From Pomacea canaliculata (taxonomy: Eukaryota > Mollusca > Gastropoda > Architaenioglossa > Ampullariidae), in assembly GCF_003073045.1 (NCBI RefSeq), contig NC_037593.1:8857525-8921524 (forward strand): a stretch of DNA of 64,000 nucleotides, read 5' to 3'. This document shows positions 1 to 12,636 of this stretch, one piece after another (position 1 is the first letter of the stretch; each line of letters opens with the position of its first letter). The notes under the pieces are model-generated. The model was not told the DNA's origin. It saw only the letters and a program-made list of their open reading frames with translations, and did no database searches. Position numbers and translations under genes: made by a program.

Positions 1-275
1 TGTTTGCGTTTTGAAGACCACAGCCGATGGGAGAGTTGGGAATATGTTAATTAGGCATTATCACGACATGGTTTTTACCTATTTCTGTGCATGATGATGT
101 TTGTAGCTGTATATCTTCAGAGAGGGTTATTAACGTACCCAGATTAAAAGAAATAGTATCTCATTAACTTTACTCATTTATTAAAATTTGTGCACCCCAT
201 TTTTAATTAGTCCTTTAAAATCCAAAATGGGCAGCAGTTATTGAAGCTCTGCAGTGATGTGTTCATCTATGTTTT

Positions 276-491
276 TTACACTTTTCCCCCCTGTATGCGT
301 ATTTCCAATTTACTTAAAAAACATTTAATTATAGTCTGGCTGGTATAGTTGCGGATCTTATAGCCTATAAGCTTTCCACTCTTATTCCATTGTTTCTGGC
401 ACTCCACGGTATCTCTCGATCCAAATCTCCATCTATACGCCCGCACAATTTCTTCACTCTTCTGACACCAAAGCTTCTCGATCACGTCCCA
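276..491 (-). other. Unassigned coding-like stretch, possible exon
   Basis: On the minus strand a good acceptor (pyrimidine-rich, ending ttttag) lies just upstream of 491. It opens a 71-codon frame beginning W-D-V-I-E-K-L-W and running to a stop at 276. The composition (many K, R, W, E) looks more protein-like than the surrounding AT-rich DNA. I recognise no family and see no clear donor or neighbouring exon; a weak GT (TTTAA|gtaaat) occurs shortly before the stop. It could be the last exon of a gene lying mostly elsewhere, a transposon relic, or chance. Confidence 0.2.
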
Positions 492-1071
492 CTAAAACAA
501 AGATGTATAGACAGATTGAGGTCTTTCTCCTACTTAACCCCATGCATCAACCTGGAACGGGTTAATCTGTAATTACCGGTCTGTCTTTGTCACTCTCTCT
601 TACCACCTTTAATCCAGAACGAAAGGTGCATTTTTTTCCAAATAGACTTCAATGACCCTGTCATGACCATGAGCATGTGTCCCCATTTACCTTGTGTATG
701 AGTAGGTGCATGAGTATGTCTGTTGTAGAAGTGAGCATGTCTGTTACATACGAATATGATTGCCTGGTGTTAGTAATTCCGTTTTATGTGGTATATATCT
801 TTGGAAAAGTGCTATAAAATGTTCATCATTATTATGTTTAGTTAAAAAGCATGTTGCAAGTATAGTGTGTATCATATTTTTAATGCCATTGATCATTTTG
901 GGAGGGATCCAAAAGGAAGGATTGCCCTATAGCTGCTATATGGTCTCCTGCATGAGGCCTTAGTTACCAAGTGTGGTGAAGCGCTGCACCTAGGAAAATT
1001 GGTGAAAACAAGGGCAAGCATCGTGTCCGGTTTCAAAGACCCCACAAACTTCATGCTACCTTATCCTATGG

Positions 1072-1382
1072 CAGTGGTTCTCAAAGTATTTCGGACCACT
1101 TTACTTAAGTAAAAAATATGACGGACCACCAAGGCCTAAAAATCACTCTATGTACTATGAATTTCAAATTTAAATTGCCACATTTGTTTCATTACAATTC
1201 AAACCTAAATGTCCTTTTGTGACAGTAGTATAGTAATAAGCTGACACAAAGCTACCTCGTTCTTTGTAATTAACATGTTAATGCAAGTAATGCATCACTT
1301 TAAATATCACTTTGCTGACATGACGACTGTCAGCCACGAACCACCTGACTTATGCTCACGGACCACACTTTGAGAACCACTG
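1072..1382. mobile_element. Non-autonomous hAT-type MITE
   Basis: The element starts CAGTGGTTCTCAAAGT and ends with the inverted copy ACTTTGAGAACCACTG, about 16 bases of perfect terminal inverted repeat with further weaker pairing inward. It is flanked by a perfect 8-base direct duplication, TCCTATGG at 1064-1071 and 1383-1390. An 8-base target duplication with CAGTGG-type ends is the signature of hAT transposons. The 311-base body has no transposase frame, so it is a deletion derivative or MITE mobilised in trans. Confidence 0.92.
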
Positions 1383-2935
1383 TCCTATGGTATTCTTGCC
1401 ACTGGTTAAAAATTACAGTCCCAGGTCCTAGGGGTAAAGTTCTATCTGTCATTTCTGGATGCTGCTTTATAACTATGGAGACAAGATACTTGTCCTGGAG
1501 TTACCCTCACTTCATAACTACCGTCCCAGGAATGGACAACCAGGCTTAGTAAAATTACCCGAGGCACAGATGTGTGTGCAAGCACCCTTTTCATATCTAT
1601 TTTACAGGCAAAACCAATGAACTTCCACAGTTTCTTTATTTTTAGTTATGACTTACTAGACAGAAACATAATCACATAACATTTGTAAACAATGCTCAAA
1701 ACTTGACAGTTACAACATTTAGAAGGAAAACAAAGAACGCACACTTCCACATACACACTAGGTACATTTGTTAGTCCTGTTCAAAAGTGATATTGCAGAT
1801 GGTATAAAGGACATGGCCAAAGCACTCTCGGCGACCTGTTGTTTCCATTTAGGGCCAGAGGGTAGAATTTTATAAAGTTTCTAAAAGACTTGCAAGTGCT
1901 ATTGAAAATCATCAATGCCTATGCCTCAAATTATTTGATTTAGAAATCTTTGTAAAATATTTGTTGCAGAATCTAAGATTTAACACCCTAACGTCTGTGG
2001 AGATGCTGTTAATCCCAAGGCAAATATTTAATTCTGCTTTTTATTTATTCTTGTTAAAGATCCAAATGAAACAGGCCTATGGTCCATGGACAAAAAAAAG
2101 CTCATCAGGAACTTTTGATGGAGGAACATGTATGAATATAGACCATCTTACAGTTTCAAACAATCTCACCAAGGGGAACTCAAAACAAGACTGTTAAAAA
2201 AATTAAACGATTTGTAGAGTTGGACATTACAAGCTCATTCTACTTCTCTCTATCAAAATCTTCCCACATGCATTACAGTATCAATCTCACAAACAGTAAA
2301 AATACTTTACACAGAGAATAAAATACTATCAATCAGCACATTTATGACATGATCAAAGATATATTATTAAAACAAAGAAAAAGCATGATGAGGTGAATAT
2401 TTGATGTTGTTCTGCAAAAAGCTGCAGCCAAAAGCAAGAAATGTCCATGCATCACAGCCTCCTTTTACCAGATGTGATGTACAGTGGCAGACTGACAGTA
2501 GCTTGAGGAAAATAAGTATAATAAATACTGTATGCAATAAAAATCTATGGCACACAGCTGGTTTAATATAATTTAGTCTCCAATACAACAGTCATGTCCA
2601 ATCAATTTGGTTCAGCAGATTGCAAAAAAAGAACATATCAGAAGATCTGAGAAGTATGTACCCAGGTACCCACCTTTCTTTCTGGTTTTACATTAAACTA
2701 AAGGCTATGACCCAGTTGAGTGTCTTCACTTGGTGAACTCCGTGCCACTGCTAGGCAGTTGTGACCTTGGCAAAAGTGCTGCGCTGTGCCCTACCCCCTA
2801 CCCCCATGCCATCAAAAAGCAATTAAAACAAATTCAACAATTATACATTTTGGTCATCAAAATCTCTGGCCTAAAATCTCACTTTCTTTACTTTTAGTTG
2901 TGTAAAGGGAGCATTGCTGATCTCAGATAATTTTT

Positions 2936-3036
2936 TAATTTCTTTCATATTTAGAAACTTTGTTCTGGCTACAAAAGCTAGCATGGTCAGTAAAATTCTG
3001 CGTGACACTAGATGTGGTAGGTATCTAATAATTTAT
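2936..3036. repeat. Diverged interspersed repeat, copy 1
   Basis: This stretch aligns with 35396-35491: both contain 'agaaact-t-gttct', then 'agctggcatggtcagtaa' (agctagcatggtcagtaa here), then an attct-g-gtgac/tact block and a following 'aataa-tt'. The repeat family is not recognised. Confidence 0.5.
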
Positions 3037-3244
3037 ATTGAACAATAAAGATGAGATCTCTGGGATTCACTTTAGACTTGAGAAATTTTACACTGATCTG
3101 TGTTTGTGTGTGTGCACTCGCTCACACCATGACAATCCTCACTGATATTATGTTAGCCCTAGACACATTAATTCCCATTTGAGGAAAGATAGCTAAGCCT
3201 AAATATAGCAACTGCCTACTTCACCTCTTGGTAGCACTGAGCCT

Positions 3245-3376
3245 GAGTGTACTGGTGATATGCTGATGGCCAGATGGGTATGACATACTGTTGACCAGAT
3301 GGATATGACATGTTTATGACCAGATGATATGCTGGTGACCAGATGGATATGACATACTTATGTTCAGGTGGGTATG
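3245..3376 (+). repeat. Degenerate minisatellite, about 4-5 units
   Basis: Diverged units of roughly 25-33 bases repeat the theme 'gaccagatggatatgacatac' (variants: ggccagatgggtatgacata, gaccagatggatatgacatg, gaccagatgatatgctgg). No gene lies nearby. Confidence 0.75.
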
Positions 3377-5553
3377 TAAAGAACAAACCATGTGCTAATT
3401 CTTACAAAGTTAGGCCACGCAATAATTTAGTGGCACTTTTCTTTATCCTTAATAAACCAATTCTGCCACAAATGTACAGAACAGCTCAAAAAGTAGGTTT
3501 TAGTTAATGGGACATATGTATAATGCTAAACTTGGTTATTATTTCTTATTTCATGGCTAAATAAAACACTTTTTAAATATTTTGACAATTTTTGACTATA
3601 ACCTTGTGTTTCATTCCTATGTCCAAAAATAAATCATTATACGCCATCTATAATATCATTAACCTACTTTGTAACTACTATAGAGAAATTTTGTCATGGA
3701 ACAGAGTACAATTTTTGTGTTGGTGTATATGCATGTTTATACACATACACATATGTATACATACAGTCATGTAAAGCACAATGTTTAAGACAATGATGGA
3801 CTGCATATATATATAAAGATGGTCCCATAATATTATAATGGAGATGAAAAAAATCCTTTCACAGTTGTAGTAACATCATCATGCAATGCATTACTCATGT
3901 TTTTGTGGCTATGTTGGTGAAAACCTACTGCACCGCCAGTCATAAAAGTATAGTGCATAAAATTATGTAGAGTGCTTTATATTTGATAATAAAATAAAAA
4001 AAAAAATTCTGTAAGTACGCTTCTTGATGTTTGCACCACAATAAAATCACCCAATAATGCATTTCTTAGAATGTGTCTCCATCATTAAGCATCATATGAC
4101 TGTGTGTATGTGTATATATATATACTTCTGAAATACATAAGAAATTCTGAGATTCTTTGTTAGTAAATGCACTGTAAATTTCCAACCACAAATTGTTTCC
4201 TATACACATAAAAAGTAGCTTATATTAATATTAGTTAAAAAGAATGAAAATATCATTACTTGCTTCTTTCTCTTTTTAATACTTTAAATAATGAATATTT
4301 TAAATAATTTTAATACTTTAAGTAATCAGAAGAAAATTTAGCTTTCCATTTTCCATCCGCCAAACAAACAAAAACCTGCTATATTTTTCAAGATTTCTTC
4401 ACATTTTTGATACTTTATATTTTGTCATTAATAAGTCCATAAGCATAAAAAAGCAAATGAAACATTTGTAAATTATGAAATTTTGAAAAAGAAAGGATAG
4501 GTTTAAAAGACTCAGACTTACAAGTGATCTCAATATTTCTAATGCTTGATGTGTATGTGAAAACTGGTATTTCCACAATCCCATCCCTCTCTCTCTCCCC
4601 TTACCTTTTTTTCTCTCTCACACACACACTAAATCTTCATATGGCATTTAGGATAGTATAAAAAAAAATAAAGTGTTCTTTATAAAATTAATACAGATCT
4701 TAACATGGTTTTGTAATTAATATAAACCCAAATGAAAAATATAGATCAGATATATTTTCTAATATCAAAATATATTCTACAATAAATTCAGTATAACCAA
4801 TATAACCTTAAGTATTTTTCAATCATTAATAATCATTAAACAATAATCTATAATAACTGGATGCTGTTAAATGTAATCTTAAAATGCACAATGTATGCAC
4901 ATTCCTCTGAATTCAAAGTATCGCAATCATCTGGGAGTTATGCAGCCTCAGAGATTAAAACACCAGGACTAATGTAGGAGGTAGGACAATGACTGATCTC
5001 TAGAACTTGACAAAAAGTGCTGTGTATGAAGCAGGTGGCACTGCTTTTCTTTCTACTCTAGGACTTCGCAAAAAGGGAAAAAAGTGAAGCCACCCTCTTC
5101 AAAGCCTACAGTTTTCGTTCAGCGACCTTACTTCCTGCTTCAAACATTTGACCCCAGGTTCAAGAGCATCCTTTGTTGATGAATACGTAATACTCTTAAC
5201 CAAGAATGGCCAGGTTATTCTGCCAACCAGTTACTTTCCTTTACCAAATCATTACAGTCATGTAAACATATGCAAGTTGCTCAGAATATTGAATATAGAA
5301 GTAAATAATAATAATCTTCACCGGTTTTGAACACCTGAGTAAGAAAACTGAAGTGAGCATGTGAACTTTCTGATCAATATCAGTAAATAAGTGGTACCTA
5401 TGGAGATACACTCATCTTGCAGAAATAAATAAAATACAACACAATCCATTACTTTTTGATGATTAATCTACAGACTGCTTGCAGATGAAAATAAAAGCTA
5501 CAGTACCTTTTGACACCTGTGATTTAACTTTTTTTTTTCTTATACAAATGGTT

Positions 5554-8500
5554 TTATGCTTTTGCTGTTACACCACCCCCAGAATTTGGAGGCTTCTTGA
5601 TCATCAGTTCTTGATCACCAGATGCATCTGATTTTATCACCTGAACACTGCTGGGCTCTCCGTTTTCTATATCTGCAATAGTGTCTGGCAGTTTCCGGTT
5701 GTGGGTTTCTGGTATAAAAAGTAGCAGACCACCAGCTACCAGCATCATGCAGCCAAAGATGAGGATTGGCACAGAGACAGAGAAGCCTGAGCCCTAAAAG
5801 CATGACACAAAATGTTTAAGTGGTCTCTGTACCAACTCTAATCAAACATACAAAATAGACTTATTAAAAGACAGAATAAAATGTTTACAAAAGCAATTTT
5901 ATTTGAAACTATCTTTTCATATACAAATACTTGGTTAATGTATCATCAATATTAAAGTATGGAGACATCCAACAGTAGTATGAGAAAATTGGCAAAGCTG
6001 TATTCTTAAATTTGTCTGTGTCCAAGGAAATGCACTTACAAGAAAAGTAGCAAAGAATTAATGCTTTTACATACCAGTTGATTAATCTGGGGTGCAATTA
6101 CCCCACCAAGTCTTGCCCAGAAGGTACAAGTACCGATACCAATATTTCTGTTTTAAAAAAGTACATGAATTTTCAGAAACTAATGAGCCCTTGTGAAGGT
6201 CTGTACTTGTGGAAGTAGGTAGCAACAGCACAACAGCATCATAGGATGTCAATTATAACATGACTACAATTGTCTTTCAACGTTCATCATGCAATGGTGT
6301 GGTTTAGTGTTTTACTTTTTGTGTAACTTTGTGGCAGATTGCATGACACAGGTCATGATATAATGTATGCCCTAATTTGTGACAATATTTCAGTATTTGT
6401 GTTACTGGGTGTTGGTTGTTCTACCTACTGAGCACCCTTATATACAGATAATAATAATGGTACACTCTCTGCACAGACCAATAATGAGAAATGAAAGCTA
6501 ACAGCCAGCGGACAGTGAGGTACGTACAGGCACAATGAACAACATAAAGATGAGATACAAGAGTAGAACGTAAAGCAATGGATGTATAAAGGCACATAGA
6601 TACTATAAACAGTGTGAGATGGCATCATTACATGATGGTTAGCATGACAGCATGCCAGGAAGTTAAGAATAGTAATAAGAATAGTAATTCAGAGGAAGTA
6701 CGTTGTAAACAGATATGTTTTCAGAGAGCGTTTGTGTGATAGATATGTATAGACACACATTATTGCCTTTTATTTGTTGGTGGTCATTAGATCAAGAATA
6801 TTAAGTACGGATGTATGGCTACCAGAGAGACTTATTTACCTTATGACAGTTGGGTAAAGCTCAGTTGTGTACACAAATATGACTGAAAATAGTCCAGCTA
6901 TGGCAAATCTTCCTGCGATTGCAAAGGCGGTAGATATGTGTTCCAAGTTCAATCCAGCTTCTGGTAGTCACAGGTAAAGGTCATGAAATACTGTTATATT
7001 TTGAACTCATCCAGATTGTATTAAATTATGTACATACTTTTAAACTCTCCAAAAATAAAAGAAGGAAGGAAATATCTTAAACAACCCTGACCTTTTAAAA
7101 CAAGGTTTTCAGAACCTTTTTGAAAGCTTGTGCTTTTGTGTGGAATGCTCTACCTATAGAATATTAAAAAAAAAATGCAAATAATGAGGAAAAGATACTA
7201 AAACATGCAGAATGCCTACAATGTCTAACAAAGTCAACAAATATAAAAAATGTTCATTATACACACATACCAGTTACTTGACGAGGTATAGCTGCAGCAA
7301 TTATGCAGCACACAGCTGCACATAGAAAACAGGCCAAGAGAGGATTTTTCCGCCCAAATCTGGAATACACCCATGGTTTAGATATAGCTGTTTGTAAGAC
7401 TTGATTCAGATTTCTTTTTTGTTTGGCTTAATATTTGATAATGTCAACATGGAAAAACATTAAAAAATTTCTTTTTCTGCAACCTTATTTGTAAAGCACA
7501 TCACAGAGTAGACAGTGAAATCCTGAAGAAATGTGCAAGTCCCTTAAATCTTGGTGATAGAGCTGTCATTGTGAAAAAAAAAAACCCAAAAAACTTTGAG
7601 CTGACATAAGGGCCAGAATCATGTCAGGGCTATACTAAAATTCATACTTCATCTTCACTAATATTATAAGCAAAGCATTTGGAAAATATAAATTATTCTC
7701 ACTTGTTCATGACAAACAATGATAAGGCATAGGCTATCAGCTCCACAAGTCCTCCTACAAAAAAGTTTATATATTTGTTGCCTGGCAGAGAGGTAATCTG
7801 AAATGTCAACCCAAAGTAGCCTGTTGCAATGGTGAGCCTGCAATCATAAAAACTTTATTTGTATAAGCAGACCACAAGACATGCTCTATTCAAATCAGAA
7901 AACCCCTGATCTACTTGCAAGTTGCAGAAACTGAATGTAAATGTATATGAAATGGAGTCCAGCACTGACAAGATCCAAGCAGAGATGAATATGTACAAGG
8001 AGGTGAACAGCTTCACCTTTCCAAAGAGGTCAGATGCGGACAAATTCCACATCAGGGCCACAATAGTAACAGCAACAATGGTCAGGCTAAACAGTATTTG
8101 GTGAAGCGGTAACATGAGATTTGCTACTCTTGTAGGACTAAAATCAGGAATTTAAGAGAAGCAGCTCTTCTAGCAAAGTTTAAAGACAGATAAGAAAATT
8201 TTAAGTAAAACAGTACAAGAAGATATTTTAACACACCCTTTTGCAGTAGATTCAGATTTGTCTGTTGATTAAAGCAAGATGTTATGCCAAGTCAGCTGTT
8301 TGAAATTTCATGCATGAAGTTTCCATCTGAGATTTTTCAAGAGTCACATGCCACAAATAAAAGATGAGAGAGCTTGAATACCTCTTTTTAAAGAACAACT
8401 TTTAAAATAAATTTGTAACTGAAACTTACCACAGGTAGTAAAGGACAAGAGAGCGCTGGCGTAACTGTTTGGTGCGCATAAGATGGGTCATGTTGTATGA

Positions 8501-11500
8501 AGAGTTTGGTGCAGCAGAAACTATCTCCACCTCGTTTTCGACACTTTCCCATGCCTCTTTGGGAAATGGAATCTTGTTGAAGTTGCACATTCTTGTCACC
8601 AGCATCCTTCCCTTCTCAATCTTTCCCTTCAAAAGTAGCCACCGTATTGATTCAGGAACAAACCTATTGAAGATAAAAATGTATGAATTACTTATAAACT
8701 TCATCTCTTCAGTGGTTCTGCCTTTAGGATTTTATGTTAAAAGTCAATAGTTGAACAACAAAAAAGAAAAAAAAGGAATGTAACCCATTTCTAGTTGTTG
8801 AAATTATATTACATAAATATATCTTTGTCTGACATAAAAAAGATGAAATAATATATTTACTTTATCAATGAACAACCTACCAAATGTAAATAACACTCAG
8901 CAAGCTGGGCAGACTGATGGCAAGTTGAAGGTGCCTCCAGTTGGGCAGCAGGTAAGCCAGGCCAGGTAGCACCATGACTGTGGTGCCCCAAAAACATTCC
9001 ATCACTGCACCTACAGTTGGACGCTGATGTGGGCTAAAAAACTCCATGACGAGAACATAGCTTGAGGTTTGCAGACCCTGCATTGCAAATTTAGCAAAAA
9101 TGATTTTCCTGATGCAGTAAAGTCAAGGCCATTAAGTAAGAGACCTTGAATGTATAAAATACATTTCTTTTTGTCTGAACCCAGAAATTAAAAAAATGTC
9201 CCCTCCCCACCCCTAATTACAGTATGGTAAGTTGTTCAATGTACAGAATGGACTGATACTGTGTAATACACTGCATGGGGCCTAGGTAGAATATATATTT
9301 TTTTTTTTAAAAAGCAGAATTTTTTTTTTAAAGCTGAGATTTTGATTTGCACAATTTAGTACATGTACTAATATCATTTGCATTTAATGTAATAAATGTA
9401 ATGGGATTAACATTTGTAGCTTATAATAATCAAATAATTACATATTATAAAACATTTTAAACAAAAAAAAAAAAATCATGATTAAAAAAAGTGCTGATGT
9501 CAGACAACATACCTGCATGAGTACTCCTTGAAAAAATCTCAGTAAAACAAATACAGTGTAGCTTGGCACAAAGGCCATACCAACACCCAGACCAATGGGC
9601 AGGTAAAGAGTGATCAGCAATACTGGAAGACGGCCAATATTATCAGACAGGTGTCCAAACAAAAGTCCCCCAATCATAACACCACTGAAATAGATTGTTG
9701 TTGCCAGGCTGTTTAGGTACTTGTACTGACATACTAAATCCCACTGTAGACAAAAAATAAAATGTAGCTAAAGATCACATCTAATCACTACATGGTTATT
9801 CTCTCAAAAATTTAACTACTAATCAACCAGCAAGAGTGAAAAGTTTGAATCTTTCAGTGCTAATACTGACCAATTTGTTAAGTGTTCACCTGACACTACT
9901 CTTTCACCATTTTAATCAAACTACAGGTTGACAAATGAACAGAATGAATTGACAAATGAAGTAAATAGATAATTATACATAAATATGCATCCTTTTGAAT
10001 GATATTTACATAATATATATATATTTATACTTTAATATATTTTAGTTGTTCTTTAAGTTGCACACAGTTATCTAACTTGGGTTGGGGGAATGTTTTTATG
10101 CCAAGCCAGAAACTGTATCATGTCAAAGCAGATGGCCCAGTAAATAGACACCATATACAGAGAAACAACAGTATGCCCAGGATAGAAAATCCCCACTGTA
10201 CTGATGACAGGCATAAATGTTCTGCCACAGATCAGCCCTAACATGAAATACGAACTGGTCACATTCTACTGTGAATAAATCAAATATTATAGAAGTCACA
10301 AAAAGATGCATGAGATTAAGAGCAACAAAGTATATTCATTGCATTTTTCCAAGAGAAGACAATGACCAAACAGCGAACAGAGATACAACTCTCCTATCAT
10401 GACTTGCTTAACTTTGGAAAAAAAAATTAACTAGTTAAAAGACAAACAGTATGGGAGCTATTACATCTCTGACATCTGCAGAAAGATTTAGCACACTGAT
10501 TATGTGACCACAATGATAAAATGAAAATTATCTGCATAGATATGACTTTTTTTTTTTTGCAAGACTGGAACGAACTGCAAAAATTGAACAAGGTCAACAA
10601 AAACATTTTACACACACACACACATACAAACATCATCACAATGCACAACTAATCCAATCACTACAAAATATGCACATGACAGAGAGGGTGCATGAGAGGT
10701 TGTAGTAACTTTTTTAATGACTATATGTTCTAAATATTCAGCAAAGCAATATTCTCCTGATTCAAAGAGTTTACAAAGAAGACAATCCTATATTAAGGGA
10801 ATTATTTTGATTTAGTTTGCTGCACTTACTTCTGAGACTATAGTTTTTTCATCAAAATTAGATTCATACACCCACTGTCCCTCTTGACATATAACAGTGT
10901 TGTTGATACCAGAATGAAGGAACAACTGTGTTGTGCACTTATCAACAGGCTCCTCCATTAGCACTGTCATATTTCCAAATCTGTTAAGGTAAAAACAAAA
11001 CATTCACACAAACAAAAAATAACTATAAACTTAAGTTATAAGGACTATTCATTATGTCCTTATTTTATTTTAAGAATGCAAAAACAGTTAATGATAAAAT
11101 TGGAGGGCTGGTACAAGGCCATTACTTCCACTAGAGCTTGTAAAGCACTAGCAATAAAGGTAAGGTAAAAGTCATCCTTTAACCTTTTCAGGTCGTTGGG
11201 GTCGATGGGTGGGAGGTGTTAAAGACCTTGCTTCTCAGGCCATCTTTACATGAGAGCAGTGCCCATCTCCTCTCCCTCACTGCCTTACCTTCATCAACCC
11301 TCTATGGAGTCAGGTACCCATTCTTGCCAGCTGGGTTGACTGGGGGAAGTTTCCTATGCTAATCAGGCATTGAACCAGTGTGCTTTCTGTTCGGACACCA
11401 GCGCTCTCAACTTTCAACTATCTGCTCCCCCTAGTGAGAGCTGTGTGTGTGTGTTGGGGTGGTGGTGTGTGGGCACATAAACATGCACACAATGCACATG

Positions 11501-12611
11501 AGTATATGTCCCTACACAATCTTCAAGATGTAGATGAAAATTATTTTGGAACAAACTACATCTTTATCTCAAAGAAAAAAAGCTCTATATACCACCTGCA
11601 TGTACTTATTAGCTGTGTACAGTATCATCCAGATGTTATTTAAGTCCCAGAGAGCTTTAAGGTTACAAAAATGTACATACAGTCACTAAAGAATGCTGTG
11701 ATCCAACATCCCAGCAGCAACAGATACAACATAGACCTTGAATTTAAAACATAACTAGACTTGGAATGAGCAGCTGACTGGTGCTCCTAATAATCAGATC
11801 AAAACAGTTTAACTAAAAACAAAATGTTCATTTTGAATATACTTGAACATGCTTCCATATGCCTTCTAGACTAGGTCATTAGAAACTCTCAGCTACTTTA
11901 TTCTGTGAAAGTTATGACTATATAGGTAGCTTAAAACATTCATTTTATATCCCTTGCTCTGTACTGATTATTTAAGGCAAACATTTTAACATTTCATGGT
12001 CTGAGTCAGTGCAGGTTTATTTTTTTATAAGAATGAATTACACTGACACCTTGTGAGAAGCCATCAGTTAATTTAACTGCAAAAATGCTACTGCTTTATA
12101 TCCTTTCATATATTTTCCATCACAACAGCTTCAAGCTAGTAGTACAAAAAAAAGTAATACCTTTAACTAAAAATCATTTTACTATAAAAACGGAGCCCCT
12201 TGGAACATGCATGCATGGTAGAATAAATAATATTTTGCCTTCTTGCAATACCTTCCAAACACATTGAGTGTTCATGTGGGTGTGCATCAACACACATATA
12301 TACAAAGGGGTGAAACAATATACATATATTCAACTGCAATACACAGATAAACTAAGTTTTATCTCAATATTTTAACATGTGACAATTGAAATAACATACT
12401 GTTCATGGCTGATGCTGTATGAAAGATTGTCTGAGTCCACTGCAGTGATTCTACAGTGATGCTTTGGTGCAGAGCCATAGAAAGCCATGATGACATGGTT
12501 GAAGACTACGGGTATGTAATTGCACCCCACGAGCAGCAGAAGAAGAATTTGGAAGCGACTCCGTTCTCCCAGTTGTGCAACCAGCTGGTCGAGACTCTTT
12601 CCCAGTCCCAT
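5554..12611 (-). CDS. SLC22-family organic cation/carnitine transporter-like protein
   Basis: A complete 560-aa major-facilitator transporter predicted at the plasma membrane, moving organic ions or carnitine-like solutes; the substrate cannot be told from sequence. Coding exons on the minus strand: 12400-12611, 10830-10980, 9513-9743, 8881-9077, 8430-8663, 7703-7837, 7271-7359, 6840-6960, 6075-6147, 5554-5793; all donors are GT and all phases agree. It starts at MGLGKSLDQL, followed by TM1. A large extracellular loop with several Cys and N-glycosylation sequons (NLS, NMT, NNT) precedes residue W122 of the family's WDLVC motif. The TM2-3 loop reads GHLSDNIGR (MFS signature). Later come the family landmarks PESIRWLLLKGK after TM6, LVEL in TM8, TTELYPTVIRN after TM10 and ARLGGVIAPQ in TM11, and the polar C-tail follows IPETHNRKLPDT. 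Length and topology match SLC22 proteins (about 550 aa, 12 TM). Orthology to a specific OCT, OCTN or OAT is unresolved. Confidence 0.93.
6430..6740. repeat. Interspersed repeat, copy 1 (pair with 55570-55860)
   Basis: Shares the blocks 'aacaacataaagatgag-tacaagagtagaacgtaa', 'ttacatgatggttagcat' and 'gatatgttttcagagag-gtttg' in the same order and orientation with the region upstream of the racemase-like gene. It lies in an SLC22 intron. The family is unknown; no coding frame is visible. Confidence 0.8.
7915..8086 (-). pseudogene. Exon-like TM7/TM8 segment, possible decayed duplicate exon of the SLC22 gene
   Basis: Inside the intron between the exons 8430-8663 and 7703-7837, an AG acceptor opens a hydrophobic frame in the same phase as the real exon that follows. 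Both begin LTI after the split codon. Further on, the frame has an IsAwiLSvL pattern where this family typically has I-P-A-Y-L-L-S-x-L; the real exon reads LIAYALSLF. The base composition is less AT-rich than the intron. No donor exists at the position matching the real exon's end (near 7952). The first usable GT (CAA|gtagat) makes the segment 172 bases, which would break the frame. It is therefore best read as a relic or alternative exon rather than a constitutive one. Confidence 0.4.
10077..10265 (-). other. In-frame cassette-like exon candidate in intron 2 of the SLC22 gene
   Basis: A 189-base (63-codon) open stretch on the minus strand lies between AG (cagtag|AAT) and GT (CAA|gttaga). It would be phase 0 at both ends, exactly compatible with the flanking exons 10830-10980 and 9513-9743. 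It encodes hydrophobic, membrane-like sequence starting NVTSSYFMLGLICGR. It resembles the gene's own TM4-5 exon (GLQTSSYVLVMEF...) in the TSSY start and a later F-Y/W-x-G-x-T-V-V/M pattern. Whether it is spliced is unknown. Confidence 0.3.
11140..11415 (-). mobile_element. tRNA-derived SINE (minus orientation)
   Basis: Read on the minus strand, the head near 11415 contains tRNA-promoter-like blocks: GAGAGCGCTGG (box A-like), then GGTTCAATGCC (box B-like) about 30 bases on. An unrelated body follows, with a 'tgactccatagagggttgat' stretch. It sits in SLC22 intron 1. It is not a functional tRNA, because the arms do not pair into a cloverleaf. Confidence 0.55.
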
Positions 12612-12636
12612 AGTCTTTTAATCATTAAAATGAAAT
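12612..12636 (-). other. 5' UTR part of first coding exon (SLC22-like gene)
   Basis: A T-rich acceptor ending aaatag directly upstream of 12636 (minus strand) leaves 25 bases of leader before the ATG at 12611. This implies at least one upstream non-coding exon. Confidence 0.6.

Larger units (their letters stand above)
1..5553. other. Left non-coding flank
   Basis: Apart from the possible exon at 276-491, the MITE at 1072-1382, the tandem repeat near 3245-3375 and the interspersed repeat near 2936-3036, this stretch is AT-rich with short AT and CA runs (for example near 3740-3830 and 4110-4130). It contains no reading frame that looks like a gene. The 3' UTR of the SLC22-like gene must lie in the right-hand end (below 5554), but I cannot place its poly(A) site with confidence. 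Confidence 0.5.

Noticed and set aside
7922..8104. Plus-strand frame over the TM7-like segment
   Set aside because: Antisense shadow; the minus-strand frame has membrane-like composition and the right phase.
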